Below are positions 52,859 to 63,998 of a stretch of 64,000 nucleotides of DNA, one piece after another. The stretch covers positions 1 to 64,000 of the forward strand of contig NZ_SCOM01000004.1 of NCBI RefSeq assembly GCF_005508865.1, written 5' to 3'. A program made the position numbers and the translations under genes. Below the pieces are notes generated by a model, which was given only the letters and a program-made list of their open reading frames with translations, ran no database searches and was not told the origin of the DNA. Position 1 is the stretch's first letter, and each line of letters begins with the position of its first letter. The stretch comes from Pseudomonas sp. F(2018). GTDB taxonomy: Bacteria > Pseudomonadota > Gammaproteobacteria > Pseudomonadales > Pseudomonadaceae.

Positions 52859-53604
52859 ACGGATTCCTTGCGGGCGAGGCGACGGCCCAGGGCCAGGCGC
52901 AGGCGGGCGGGTAGGTGGGCGAGCAGGCGCAGGGCGCCGATGAACAGGCCGGGGAAGGCGAGCTCCAGCGGGCGCCGCTCGAGGCGCGTGGCGATGTGTC
53001 GGGCGGCGCGTTCGACCGGCCACAGCATCGGCATGGGGAAGTCATTGCGGCGGGTCAGCGGGGTGTCGACGAAGCCGGGACTGACCAGGGTGATGTCGAT
53101 CTCCGGCAGGTCCAGGCGCAGGGATTCGGCCAGGTAGCGCAGCGCGGCCTTGGACGCACCATAGGCACCGGCACGCGGCAGGGCCAGGTGCGTCACGGAG
53201 CTGCCCATCAGCACCAGGTGCGGGGTCTGGCCCAGGCGCAGCAGCGGCAGGGCGGCCTCGATGCAGTAGGCGGCGGACAGCAGATTGCCGCGCATCACCC
53301 GTTCCACCAGGGCGGCGTCGAAATGCGCGGCGTCGAGGTATTCGCAGGTGCCGGCGTTGAGTATCACCTGGTCAAGGGCGCCCCAGCGCTGGGCGATGCG
53401 TTCGCCGATCAGGCGCACCTGGTCGGCGTCGCCGAGATCGCCGGGCACCAGCAGCACCTGCTGCGGGTAGCGCTGGGCGATGGCCGCCAGCGCCTCGGCG
53501 TTGCGTGCGCTCAGGGCCAGGCGTGCGCCGCGCTGCAGCAGCAGTTCGGCCAGCGCCGCGCCGATGCCGCTGCTGGCGCCGGTGAGCCAGATGCGCCGAC
53601 TCAT
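52855..53604 (-). CDS. Short-chain dehydrogenase/reductase
   Basis: A 249-residue NAD(P)-dependent SDR. Cofactor loop TGASSGIG (residues 8-15), NAG in LNAGTCEYLDA, and catalytic Tyr-Lys in YGASKAAL after MGSSVTHL. Overlaps the flavoprotein gene and the NTF2-like gene by 4 bp each. Substrate unknown. Confidence 0.9.
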   Translation of the reverse strand: MSRRIWLTGASSGIGAALAELLLQRGARLALSARNAEALAAIAQRYPQQVLLVPGDLGDADQVRLIGERIAQRWGALDQVILNAGTCEYLDAAHFDAALVERVMRGNLLSAAYCIEAALPLLRLGQTPHLVLMGSSVTHLALPRAGAYGASKAALRYLAESLRLDLPEIDITLVSPGFVDTPLTRRNDFPMPMLWPVERAARHIATRLERRPLELAFPGLFIGALRLLAHLPARLRLALGRRLARKESV

Positions 53605-54023
53605 GCCAGCCTCCGCTTGAGCCAGGCGATGACCCCGCCCATGAGCGGCAGATGCTCGTAGAGCATCGCGCCGGCGTCGAAATAGTCGCGGTGCTGGTAG
53701 ACCTTGTCCCACCACAGCAGGTGCGAGCAGCCATCCACGGCGATAGGCGCGCCGCCGCGCAGGCGCGGGTGGCGGAAGGTCATGGTCCAGCGCAGGTAGC
53801 CCTCGCCGTCGGCGACCTGATCGAAGCCGTGGAACTCGAAGTGCAGCTCCCGCACGTTGGCATACAGCTCGGCGAAGTAGGTGCGCAGTGCGGGCAGGCC
53901 GCGGATCTCGTGCAGCGGGTCGCGGAACAGGATGTCGTCGCTGTACAGCTCGCCGAGCCGCCGCAGGTTGTCGGCATCCAGGGCGGCGAAGCGCTGGGCG
54001 AAGTCGCGCAGGAAGTCACTCAT
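53601..54023 (-). CDS. NTF2/SnoaL-like protein
   Basis: A 140-residue cone-shaped NTF2-fold protein: FAALDADNLRRLGELYSDDILFRDPLHEIRGLPALRTYFAELY is the typical N-terminal pattern. Such proteins are small isomerases, hydrolases or ligand-binders. Overlaps phr by 8 bp and the SDR by 4 bp. Confidence 0.85.
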   Translation of the reverse strand: MSDFLRDFAQRFAALDADNLRRLGELYSDDILFRDPLHEIRGLPALRTYFAELYANVRELHFEFHGFDQVADGEGYLRWTMTFRHPRLRGGAPIAVDGCSHLLWWDKVYQHRDYFDAGAMLYEHLPLMGGVIAWLKRRLA

Positions 54024-55452
54024 CGCCGCTCACCTTGGGCAGGTCGCGGAACGCGTTGAGGGCGCGTTCGCGGGAGGCGCCGAGGTCGACCAGTGGCGCC
54101 GGATAGCCGGGCAGCGCAAACAGACCGCCACGGGCAGACGGATCGTGGATATCGCGGCTGTCCAGCTGCGCCAGTTCCGGCACCCAGCGGCGGATGAAGC
54201 GGCCGTCCGGGTCAAACTTCTGCGACTGGCTGACCGGGTTGAAGATGCGGAAGTAGGGCGCCGCGTCGGTGCCGGTGGAGGCGCTCCACTGCCAGCCGCC
54301 GTTGTTGGAGGCCAGGTCGCCGTCGATCAGGTGACGCATAAACCAGCGCTCGCCCTCGCGCCAGTCGATCAGCAGGTTCTTGGTCAGGAACATCGCCACC
54401 ACCATGCGCAGGCGGTTGTGCATCCAGCCGGTGGCCAGCAGCTGGCGCATGGCGGCGTCGACCAGCGGGATGCCGGTGCGGCCCTGCTGCCAGGCGGCCA
54501 GCTCGGCCGGGGCGTGGCGCCAGCGCAGGGCCTCGGTCTCCTGGCGGAAGGCGCGGTGGCGCGACACCCGCGGATAGCCGACCAGGATGTGCTTGTAGAA
54601 CTCGCGCCAGAGCAGCTCGTTGATCCAGGTGACGGCGCCGGGGTTGCCGGTCTCGAACTCGCCTTGGTTGCGCCGCAGTGCGGCGTGCAGGCACTGGCGC
54701 GGCGAGATTGCGCCGCAGGCCAGGTAGGGCGACAGCTGGCTGGTGCCGTCCACGGCGGGAATGTCGCGGCGCTGCTGGTACCAGCTCAGCAGCTCGTCGG
54801 CGAACAGGACCAGGCGCTCGCGCGCCGCTTCCTCGCCGGCCGGCCAGTGCTCGCGCAGGGTGGCGTCCGGTGTGGCGAAGCCTGCGATCGCGCCGGGAAT
54901 GGCATCGCTGACGATATCCAGCGGCTGCTGGCGCGCCGGCCGCGGCACCAGTGCCGGCAGGGCGCTGTGCAGGCGCTGGTAGCAGACCTTGCGGAATTGG
55001 CTGAACACCTGGAAGTAGCCGCCGGACTTGGTCAGCACGCTGCCGGGGCGGAAGAACAGCTGGTCCAGAAGAGGGTGGAAGGCCACGCCATGACGGCTCA
55101 GCTCGCGCTCCACCGCCTGGTCGCGGTCCTGCTCGTGGATGCCGTATTCCTCGTTGACCCACACCCCGCTGATGGCGTGCTCGCGGCACAGCTCGGCCAG
55201 TACTGCGGGAGCGTCGCGCCAGTGCGCTGCCACGCGGATCAGCAGCGGCACGTTGAGCTCGGCCAGGCGGGGCTGCAGCTCGGCCAGGTTGCGCAGCCAG
55301 AAGTCGACCTTGCAGGGCGCGTCGTCATGCTCGCGCCACTGCTCGGGGCTGATGAGGTAGACGGCCAGGGTCGGGCCGGCGGCCATTGCGGCGGCGAGTG
55401 CACTGTTGTCGGCTACGCGCAGGTCGCTGCGCAGCCAGATCAGCTGACGCAC
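54016..55452 (-). CDS. phr: Deoxyribodipyrimidine (CPD) photolyase
   Basis: A 478-residue flavoenzyme repairing UV-induced pyrimidine dimers with blue light. N-terminal antenna domain (LIWLRSDLRVADNSAL), FAD domain with QLSPYLACGAISPRQCLHA, WINELLWREFYKHIL, and the signature GIPLVDAAMRQLLATGWMHNRLRM plus NNGGWQWSASTGTDAAPYFRIFNP. The start is GTG 55452, inside the end of the regulator gene; an in-frame longer reading is only the shadow of that gene. Confidence 0.95.
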   Translation of the reverse strand: MRQLIWLRSDLRVADNSALAAAMAAGPTLAVYLISPEQWREHDDAPCKVDFWLRNLAELQPRLAELNVPLLIRVAAHWRDAPAVLAELCREHAISGVWVNEEYGIHEQDRDQAVERELSRHGVAFHPLLDQLFFRPGSVLTKSGGYFQVFSQFRKVCYQRLHSALPALVPRPARQQPLDIVSDAIPGAIAGFATPDATLREHWPAGEEAARERLVLFADELLSWYQQRRDIPAVDGTSQLSPYLACGAISPRQCLHAALRRNQGEFETGNPGAVTWINELLWREFYKHILVGYPRVSRHRAFRQETEALRWRHAPAELAAWQQGRTGIPLVDAAMRQLLATGWMHNRLRMVVAMFLTKNLLIDWREGERWFMRHLIDGDLASNNGGWQWSASTGTDAAPYFRIFNPVSQSQKFDPDGRFIRRWVPELAQLDSRDIHDPSARGGLFALPGYPAPLVDLGASRERALNAFRDLPKVSGDE

Positions 55453-56366
55453 GGCGCGTCCTCCAGCAGGCCCAGTTGGCGCAGGCATTGCTCGGCCAGT
55501 AGCGGGTCGGCGGCCAGGTGCAGGCCATGCAGCTCCTCGGCATGGATGGTGGCGGCCGGGCCGGCCAGCAGCACGGGGATGGCGCAGGCCTCGAGCAGGC
55601 GCGGCAGCTGGTGGCGCAGCGGTGCGGCCAGGGCCTGGCTGGAATACAGCAGCAGGGCGCGCGGGGCGATGTGGTCCACCGCCTGCACCAGTTCGCTGGT
55701 CGGTACCGCCCAGTCCAGTACCTGCACCGGGCAGCCGGCGCTGTTGATCAGCCAGGCGCACAGCCACAGGCCGGGCTCCAGATACAGGCCGGACTGGCTG
55801 GCCAGCAGCAGCGGCGCGCCGTTGTACTGGCGGTTGTCGTGGTACAGGCGAGCGCCGAGCTTGCTGCGCAGCCAGGAGTGGAAGAACACCTGCTCCAGCT
55901 GGGCGCCGAACGGCAGGTCGCGCCAGCGCCGGTCCAGCTCGGCCAGCAGCGGCAGGATCAGCTGGCTGCAGAGGATCTGCGGCGGGTACAGCGACTGGGC
56001 GCGGTTGAAGGCCTCGTCCAGGCTGCGTTCGGCCTGGCGCGCCACGCTGTTCAGCATGGCCTGGCGCAGTTCGTCCCACACGCCGTTGCCGAGGGTTTCC
56101 GGCGGCGTGCTCTGCTCCAGCAGCTCCTTTACCTGGCCGACGGCTACGCCGCGGTTGAGCCAGGTCAGCACCTGCTGGATGCGCTGCACCTGCTCCGGGG
56201 CATACAGGCGATGACCCTTGGGCGTGCGGAAGGGCACCACCAGGCCATAGCGCCGCTCCCAGGCGCGCAGGGTCACCGGGTTGACGCCGGTGGCACGGGC
56301 CACGTCGCGGATCGGCAGGTAGCCCAGGGCCAGGGCACTGGGGTAGTCGACGGGGGTGTCGCTCAA
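55440..56366 (-). CDS. MerR-family regulator (LitR/PplR-like)
   Basis: A 308-residue repressor candidate for the operon. N-terminal MerR helix-turn-helix (YLPIRDVARATGVNPVTLRAWERRYGLV..RTPKGHRLY, about 15-60), then a CarH/LitR-like helical and Rossmann-type C-terminal half. I do not see the DxHxxG cobalamin motif, so B12 binding is doubtful; class II LitR proteins of non-phototrophic pseudomonads also lack it and respond to light through a separate LOV protein (from memory). Overlaps phr by 13 bp and the upstream gene by 4 bp. Confidence 0.88.
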   Translation of the reverse strand: MSDTPVDYPSALALGYLPIRDVARATGVNPVTLRAWERRYGLVVPFRTPKGHRLYAPEQVQRIQQVLTWLNRGVAVGQVKELLEQSTPPETLGNGVWDELRQAMLNSVARQAERSLDEAFNRAQSLYPPQILCSQLILPLLAELDRRWRDLPFGAQLEQVFFHSWLRSKLGARLYHDNRQYNGAPLLLASQSGLYLEPGLWLCAWLINSAGCPVQVLDWAVPTSELVQAVDHIAPRALLLYSSQALAAPLRHQLPRLLEACAIPVLLAGPAATIHAEELHGLHLAADPLLAEQCLRQLGLLEDAPCVS

Positions 56367-57313
56367 ATCGCATTCCTCAGGCTGAGATCGTCCGGGTACG
56401 GCTGCAGGTAGTCCTGATTGGCCACGTAGGCATCCGGATGACGATTGAAGTGGTGGCGCAGCAGGGTCAGCGGCACCACCAGCGGGATGACTCCGGTGCG
56501 GTACTGCTCGATCAGCCGCTGCAGCTCGCTGCGCTCGGCATCGCCGAGGTGCTGCTTGAGATGGCCGCTGAGGTGCTGGAGCACATTACTGTGGGTGCCG
56601 CGGGTGGCCGGACGGCTGAGCGCGGCCATCAATTGACGGAAGTAGCGCGAGGCCAGGTCGGCCAGGTCCTGGTTGGCAAGGTTGCTGAGCAGTCGGCCGA
56701 GGGCCTTCTGCTGCTGCGGGTGGGTCGCCATCAGCAGGTACTTGTGGCGGGCGTGGAAGTCGAGCAGGCCCTGCTGGCTCAGGCCAGCGGCGAGCAGGCG
56801 CTGCCAGCGGCCGTAGACGAACACCCGGTTGAGGAAGTTCTCGCGCAGCACCGGGTCGTGCAGGCGGCCTTCGTCTTCCAGCGGCAGTTCCGGGCGTAGC
56901 TGGTGCAGGCGGGCGGCAAACACGCCGCGGGTAGACGCCTCGGCCAGGTGGCCGTTGTCGCGGTACAGCTTGACCCGGTGCAGGCCGCAGGACGGCGATT
57001 TGTGCATCAGCACGAAGCCGCTGATGTCATCCTGCTCGCGGGCGACGCGGTCGCCTTGGGCGCGCAGCTCGGCGGTCAGGTCGCGGTTCTGTTCTTGGGG
57101 AACCACCGCGCGCGGTGCATCGGCATCGCCGATCAGGCGGATCGTCGGGCGCGGGGTGCTCAGGCCGATGGCCGTTTCCGGGCAGACCGGAACCAGATCG
57201 AAGTGCTCGGCCAGGACCTCGGTGCACAAGGCGGAGCGCTTGTGGCCGCCGTTGTAGCGCACCCGCTCGCCGAGCAGGCAGGCGCTGATGCCGAGCTTGA
57301 GACGATCACCCAT
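56363..57313 (-). CDS. DUF523 and DUF1722 (YbgA) domain protein
   Basis: A 316-residue protein, first in the operon. N-terminal DUF523 (LGISACLLGERVRYNGGHKR, DLVPVCPETAIGL, KSPSCGLHRVKLY with conserved Cys) and C-terminal DUF1722 (NFLNRVFVYGRWQRLL, DFHARHKYLLMAHP-like). In E. coli the related ybgA neighbours phrB. Start ATG 57313 has a GGGAGG ribosome-binding site. Confidence 0.9.
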   Translation of the reverse strand: MGDRLKLGISACLLGERVRYNGGHKRSALCTEVLAEHFDLVPVCPETAIGLSTPRPTIRLIGDADAPRAVVPQEQNRDLTAELRAQGDRVAREQDDISGFVLMHKSPSCGLHRVKLYRDNGHLAEASTRGVFAARLHQLRPELPLEDEGRLHDPVLRENFLNRVFVYGRWQRLLAAGLSQQGLLDFHARHKYLLMATHPQQQKALGRLLSNLANQDLADLASRYFRQLMAALSRPATRGTHSNVLQHLSGHLKQHLGDAERSELQRLIEQYRTGVIPLVVPLTLLRHHFNRHPDAYVANQDYLQPYPDDLSLRNAI

Positions 57314-57334
57314 GCGCACCTCCCATTGAAAACT

Positions 57335-57403
57335 TGTACAAGGCTTATCGGTTGTACAAGTAAACACCGGAATGTGGAGTTGTACAAGAAATTGATTTGT
57401 ACA
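57335..57403 (-). promoter_or_regulatory. Tandem TGTACA operators upstream of the photolyase operon
   Basis: Four TGTACA boxes: 57335-57340, 57353-57358, 57381-57386 and 57398-57403. The first pair has a 12-base spacer, the second 11. TGTACA-N12-TGTACA is the LitR/PplR operator consensus I recall for light-inducible promoters of P. putida. They lie 22-90 bases before the first gene of the operon that encodes the LitR-like protein. Confidence 0.85.
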
Positions 57404-57529
57404 AGTTTTTGCGAGCGCGCGAGAATGCTTGGAAGGCAGCGCTGGTCTTCTGAGAGGGTGTTTCGCGTTGAGTCAGGCCGCCAGTGGCTGAGGCGATGGC
57501 GCCGCTCGCCGTTAGCGGCGCGTGATGCC

Positions 57530-57826
57530 TCAGGGGTAGCCGAGCAGCGCCTTGATCTGCGCCAGGTTGGCCTCGACCCAGGCGCGGTCGATCGGCCCCC
57601 ACTCGCGAATCAGGTAATGACCGGCATTGTTGCGTTCGCCGTCGTGCTGGACGAAGTCGCAGAGAATATCCAACTCGGCCAGCGCCGCCAGGGTGTCCTG
57701 GGCGGTACGCCGGGGCATGCCGGTTGCGGCCATCAGGGCCGGCACGCTGGTGGCGCCGCCGCTGTCGATCAGCCAGGCCACGTACAGGCGGCGGTAGAAA
57801 CTGGTCTTGGTCTTGCTCACGTCCAC
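57530..57826 (-). CDS. Winged-helix DNA-binding protein
   Basis: A 98-residue protein with a helix-turn-helix: VPALMAATGMPRRTAQDTLAALAELDILCDFVQHDGERNNAGHYLI (wing). Likely a transcription regulator; targets unknown. Lies 15 bp before the SRPBCC-type gene's stop on the same strand order. Confidence 0.75.
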   Translation of the reverse strand: MDVSKTKTSFYRRLYVAWLIDSGGATSVPALMAATGMPRRTAQDTLAALAELDILCDFVQHDGERNNAGHYLIREWGPIDRAWVEANLAQIKALLGYP

Positions 57827-57841
57827 GGGGCGCTCCTTGGC

Positions 57842-58300
57842 TCAGCGCGCCTGGCGTGCGGCGCGGCGGCGCAGCACGCGGTGGCGGCTGGAGAAGAACA
57901 GCTGCAGAAAGGCACGCACGATGAAGTCCGGCAACAGCGGGTCGACCGTTAGTTGGTCGACCACCTGGGTGCCGCCCTGCAGCGGCTGCAGGGTGCGTTC
58001 ATGGCGCCACAGGCGCATGCCGGTCATCGGTGATTGCTCGACGAAGCCCTTGCCGGATTCGAGCGTCAGCAGGGTCAGCTTCGAGGTGCCCAGCGGCAGC
58101 ACGCCGAACAGCCACAGCTGGCTGGTGAACAGCGGGGTGCCGGGCTGCACCTGCACGTCCTGCAGATTGCGCAGGCCGAGGGGGATGCTCATCCACAGCC
58201 AGGGCCGCATCTCCTGGCGCAGGCTGTGCACCTCGGTGATCCATCCCCAGGCGATCTCCGGGGTGACTGGCAGGGTTGATTCGAAACGCAACTGGATCAT
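57842..58300 (-). CDS. SRPBCC-fold (ligand-binding) protein
   Basis: A 152-residue protein beginning MIQLRFESTLPVTPEIAWGWITEV, the usual start of START/SRPBCC proteins, then a beta-rich core. The end is strongly basic (RHRVLRRRAARQAR). Role unknown; it lies just upstream of the winged-helix gene. Confidence 0.7.
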   Translation of the reverse strand: MIQLRFESTLPVTPEIAWGWITEVHSLRQEMRPWLWMSIPLGLRNLQDVQVQPGTPLFTSQLWLFGVLPLGTSKLTLLTLESGKGFVEQSPMTGMRLWRHERTLQPLQGGTQVVDQLTVDPLLPDFIVRAFLQLFFSSRHRVLRRRAARQAR

Positions 58301-58317
58301 CGGCTTTCCTTGGCCAG

Positions 58318-58345
58318 AAAAAAGGCCCGCATGAGCGGGCCTTTT
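58318..58345 (-). terminator. Terminator of valS
   Basis: AAAAGGCCCGC-ATGA-GCGGGCCTTTT, perfect stem with T-run on the minus strand. Confidence 0.9.
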
Positions 58346-58349
58346 CGTT

Positions 58350-61181
58350 TTACAGGTTGGCGATCTTCTCGCGCTGCTCGACCAGCTTGGCCAGCGCCTG
58401 TTCGGCTTCGGCCAGCTTGGCGCGCTCCTTGTCGAGCACCTCGGCCGGGGCCTTGGCGACGAAGCCTTCGTTGGCGAGCTTGCCGCCGACGCGCTGGACT
58501 TCGCCCTGCAGGCGCTGGATTTCCTTGTCCAGGCGCGCCAGTTCGGCGTCCTTGTCGATCAGCCCGGCCATCGGCACCAGCACCTGCATCTCGCCGACCA
58601 GGGCGGTGGCGGACATCGGCGCCTCTTCACCGGCGGCCAGCACACGGACCGATTCCAGCTTGGCCAGCTTGTTCAGCAGCGGCTCGAAGTCGGCCAGGCG
58701 GCGCAGGTCTTCGGCATTGGCGTTCTGCACGATGATATCGATGCGCTTGGCCATGGAGATCTTCATCTCGCCACGGATCTGGCGGACGCCGAGCATCAGC
58801 TGCTTGACCCACTCGATGTCGCCTTCGGCGGCAGCGTCGATGCGGCTCTCGTTCGCCACCGGCCAGGCCTGCAGCATGATGGTCTCGCCGCTGATGCCCG
58901 CCTGGCCCTTGATGCGCTGCCAGATTTCTTCGGTGATGAAGGGCATGAACGGGTGGGCCAGGCGCAGGATCACTTCCAGCACGCGCACCAGGGTGCGGCG
59001 GGTGCCGCGCTGGCGCTCTACTGGCGCGTTTTCGTCCCACAGCACCGGCTTGACCAGCTCCAGGTACCAGGCGCAGTACTCGTCCCAGATGAACTCGTAC
59101 AGGGCCTGGGCGGCCATGTCGAAGCGGAAGGCGTCGAGGTGGCGGGTCACGTCCTGCTCGCAGCGCTGCAGGGCGGAGATGATCCAGCGATCCACCGGCG
59201 ACAGCTCGACCGGCTCACCGTTGATGCCGGTGTCCTGGTTATCGGTGTTCTCGATAACGAAGTTGGCAGCGTTCCACAGCTTGTTGCAGAAGTTGCGGTA
59301 GCCCTCGACGCGGCCCATGTCGAACTTGATGTCACGACCGGTGGAGGCCAGCGCCAGGTTGGTGAAGCGCAGGGCGTCGGTGCCGTAGGCGGCGATGCCT
59401 TCGGGGAACTCGGCGCGGGTCTGCTTGGCGATCTTCTCGGCCAGCTTGGGCTGCATCATGCCGCTGGTGCGTTTTTCCAGCAGGGCGTCCAGCTCGATGC
59501 CGTCGACGATGTCCAGCGGGTCGAGCACGTTGCCCTTGGACTTGGACATCTTCTGGCCCTGGCCATCGCGCACCAGGCCGTGCACGTACACGGTCTTGAA
59601 CGGGATCTGCCCGGTCAGGTGGGTGGACAGCATGATCATCCGGGCGACCCAGAAGAAGATGATATCGAAGCCCGTTACAAGAACATCCGTGGGGTGGAAG
59701 GTCTTGAGGAAGTCGGTCTGCTGCGGCCAGCCGAGGGTGGAGAAGGTCCACAGGCCGGAGCTGAACCAGGTGTCCAGCACGTCTTCGTCCTGGCGCAGGT
59801 TGGCGTCGCCCAGGTTGTGCTTGGTGCGTACTTCCGCCTCGTCGCGGCCGACGTAGACGTTGCCGGCATCGTCGTACCAGGCCGGAATGCGGTGGCCCCA
59901 CCAGAGCTGACGGCTGATGCACCAGTCCTGGATGTCGCGCATCCAGCTGAAGTACATGTTCTCGTACTGCTTGGGCACGAACTGGATTTCACCGCTCTCG
60001 ACCACGGCGATGGCTTTTTCGGCCAGCGGCTTGGTGGAGACGTACCACTGGTCGGTCAGCCACGGCTCGATGACGGTGCCGGAGCGGTCGCCCTTCGGCA
60101 CTTTCAGGGCGTGGTCGTCGATCTTCTCCAGCAGGCCGGCGGCCTCGAAGGCGGCGACGATCTGCTTACGCGCGACGAAGCGGTCGAGGCCGGCGTATTC
60201 GGCCGGCAGGCTGCCGTCGATCTCAGCGTTGACGCTGCCGTCGATGTTGAACACCTGGGCCTTGGCCAGTACGGCGGCGTTCTTGTCGAAGATGTTGAGC
60301 AGCGGCAGGTTGTGGCGCTTGCCGACTTCATAGTCGTTGAAGTCGTGAGCCGGGGTGATCTTCACGCAACCGGTGCCGAACTCGGGGTCGCAGTAGTCGT
60401 CGGCGATGATCGGGATGCGGCGGCCCACCAGCGGCAGCTCGACGAAGGTGCCGATCAGGGCCTTGTAGCGCTCGTCTTCCGGGTGCACGGCCACGGCGCT
60501 GTCGCCGAGCATGGTTTCCGGGCGAGTGGTGGCGACGATCAGGTAGTCCTTGCCGTCGGCGGTCTTGTTGCCGTCGGCCAGCGGGTAACGCAGGTTCCAC
60601 AGGTGGCCCTTCTCGTCGTGGTTTTCCACTTCGAGGTCGGAGATGGCGGTGTGGAACTTGGTGTCCCAGTTGACCAGGCGCTTGCCGCGGTAGATCAGGC
60701 CGTCGTTGTGCAGGCGCACGAAGGCTTCTTTGACCGCTTCGGACAGGCCCTCGTCCATGGTGAAGCGCTCGCGCGACCAGTCTACCGAGCTGCCCAGGCG
60801 ACGGATCTGCCGGGTGATGGTGCCGCCGGACTGTTCCTTCCACTCCCAGACCTTCTCCAGGAACTTCTCGCGGCCCAGGTCGTGGCGACCGACGCCGTCG
60901 GCGGCCAGCTGGCGCTCGACCACCATCTGCGTGGCGATGCCCGCGTGGTCGGTGCCCGGCTGCCACAGGGTGTTGCGGCCCTGCATGCGGCGGAAGCGGA
61001 TCAGGCAGTCCATGATCGAGTTGTTGAAGCCATGGCCCATGTGCAGGCTGCCGGTGACGTTCGGCGGCGGGATCATGATGGTGTAGGGCTCGCCGGAACC
61101 TTGCGGGGCGAAGTAGTTGTTCTTCTCCCAGGTCTGGTACCAGGAAGTTTCGATGGCGTGGGGCTGGTAGGTCTTGTCCAT
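58350..61181 (-). CDS. valS: Valyl-tRNA synthetase
   Basis: A 943-residue class I synthetase charging tRNA-Val. HIGH motif [15 protein letters not shown] (about 38-52), KMSKS motif [14 protein letters not shown], an editing domain between, and a C-terminal coiled-coil arm ([24 protein letters not shown]). Start ATG 61181 ([21 protein letters not shown]) gives the family length; upstream in-frame codons cover intergenic DNA. Confidence 0.97.
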   Translation of the reverse strand: MDKTYQPHAIETSWYQTWEKNNYFAPQGSGEPYTIMIPPPNVTGSLHMGHGFNNSIMDCLIRFRRMQGRNTLWQPGTDHAGIATQMVVERQLAADGVGRHDLGREKFLEKVWEWKEQSGGTITRQIRRLGSSVDWSRERFTMDEGLSEAVKEAFVRLHNDGLIYRGKRLVNWDTKFHTAISDLEVENHDEKGHLWNLRYPLADGNKTADGKDYLIVATTRPETMLGDSAVAVHPEDERYKALIGTFVELPLVGRRIPIIADDYCDPEFGTGCVKITPAHDFNDYEVGKRHNLPLLNIFDKNAAVLAKAQVFNIDGSVNAEIDGSLPAEYAGLDRFVARKQIVAAFEAAGLLEKIDDHALKVPKGDRSGTVIEPWLTDQWYVSTKPLAEKAIAVVESGEIQFVPKQYENMYFSWMRDIQDWCISRQLWWGHRIPAWYDDAGNVYVGRDEAEVRTKHNLGDANLRQDEDVLDTWFSSGLWTFSTLGWPQQTDFLKTFHPTDVLVTGFDIIFFWVARMIMLSTHLTGQIPFKTVYVHGLVRDGQGQKMSKSKGNVLDPLDIVDGIELDALLEKRTSGMMQPKLAEKIAKQTRAEFPEGIAAYGTDALRFTNLALASTGRDIKFDMGRVEGYRNFCNKLWNAANFVIENTDNQDTGINGEPVELSPVDRWIISALQRCEQDVTRHLDAFRFDMAAQALYEFIWDEYCAWYLELVKPVLWDENAPVERQRGTRRTLVRVLEVILRLAHPFMPFITEEIWQRIKGQAGISGETIMLQAWPVANESRIDAAAEGDIEWVKQLMLGVRQIRGEMKISMAKRIDIIVQNANAEDLRRLADFEPLLNKLAKLESVRVLAAGEEAPMSATALVGEMQVLVPMAGLIDKDAELARLDKEIQRLQGEVQRVGGKLANEGFVAKAPAEVLDKERAKLAEAEQALAKLVEQREKIANL

Positions 61182-61491
61182 GGGTGCGGCGGGACCGTAT
61201 TGGCAACTGGGCGGGAAAGCCGCGAAGTATAACGGCTGACACCCGCCCGGGGCCACTGACCGCCGGCTGGCGTCTAATAGTGGGGCCTCTACGATGTTTT
61301 GAGCTAGAGCCAGGCAAGGCGCAACGACCAGCGGGAGTAACAGCCGCAGGCTGGCCCGAAGGGTGAGCGCCAGCAAATCAAATGGGCGAGGGCCGGTCGG
61401 AGTCGCGGGCGACTTTACAAGTCGTAAAGCAGCCCGTGGCTACGTGCCCCGGCCCAATTTCAACGCAGCATGGCCGACGATCAAGAGATCG
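61182..61491. other. Gene-free interval holding a dispersed repeat
   Basis: About 310 bp between valS and the next gene. Apart from the repeat at 61300-61480 and the probable valS promoter area, nothing is recognised. Confidence 0.6.
61300..61480 (+). repeat. Dispersed intergenic repeat (family A, copy 2)
   Basis: Begins GAGCTAGAGCCAGGCAAGGC, has a central palindrome TTTACAAGTCGTAAA, and ends ATGGCCGACG. These features match copy 1 at 7820-7918; the rest is diverged and longer. Confidence 0.6.
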
Positions 61492-61977
61492 TTAGGGCTT
61501 GGGCTGCTTGATCAGGCGGTCGAGGCGTGCATCCAGGCGGCGCTTGAGCTCGGCCTCGATCTGCGGCACGAAGTCGTCGATCACGTCCTGCAGGATCAGC
61601 TGGGCGGCGGCGCGCAGCTCGGCGTCCAGGCGGCTCTGGATCAGGCCGCTCTGTGCCACACTGGTGCTGACCTGGGACTGCGGCGGGGTCGCTCTGGGTG
61701 TCGCGGCGGCGGCGGGGGCTGCGGGCGCCGGGGCGACGGCCGGCTGTACCGGGTAGGACAGCGGCACACTGGCAATCGGTGTGGGGGGTAGCGCTGGTGC
61801 AGGGGCTGGAGTTATCGGGCTGGGCTCGATGATTTCCGACAGCAGCGGAATCTGCAGGTCGTCGTCCAGGGTCTCGGTCAACAGCGGCGGCTCCAGCTGC
61901 TCCTTCTCCAGCAACTGGCGGATGGCTTCCAGATCGTCCAGCAGGAGATCGGGCTTGGGCGGTTTGGAGCTGTCCAT
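61492..61977 (-). CDS. Unknown Pro/Ala-rich protein upstream of valS
   Basis: A 161-residue protein: acidic N-terminal helix (PDLLLDDLEAIRQLLEKEQLEPP), a Pro/Ala-rich linker (about 55-110) and a C-terminal helix rich in Arg/Asp (LDAELRAAAQLILQDVIDDFVPQIEAELKRRLDARLDRL). Between holC and valS in pseudomonads, function unknown. A TTG at 61992 is an alternative start. Confidence 0.7.
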   Translation of the reverse strand: MDSSKPPKPDLLLDDLEAIRQLLEKEQLEPPLLTETLDDDLQIPLLSEIIEPSPITPAPAPALPPTPIASVPLSYPVQPAVAPAPAAPAAAATPRATPPQSQVSTSVAQSGLIQSRLDAELRAAAQLILQDVIDDFVPQIEAELKRRLDARLDRLIKQPKP

Positions 61978-62055
61978 GGGCGTTGCGAGCAAGGAGAGAT
62001 GGGCGGGGCGGCAGATTCTACGCCGAGTCTAGGCCTATTTCGACCTCGACGGCCT

Positions 62056-63998
<1,943 letters not shown>

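Noticed and set aside
54016..56373. Apparent 785-residue photolyase fusion
   Set aside because: The N-terminal 307 codons are the shadow of the MerR gene; a GTG at 55452 gives a normal-length photolyase.
58350..61376. Longer ValS with 65 extra N-terminal residues
   Set aside because: The extension covers intergenic DNA containing a dispersed repeat; MDKTYQPH is the family start.
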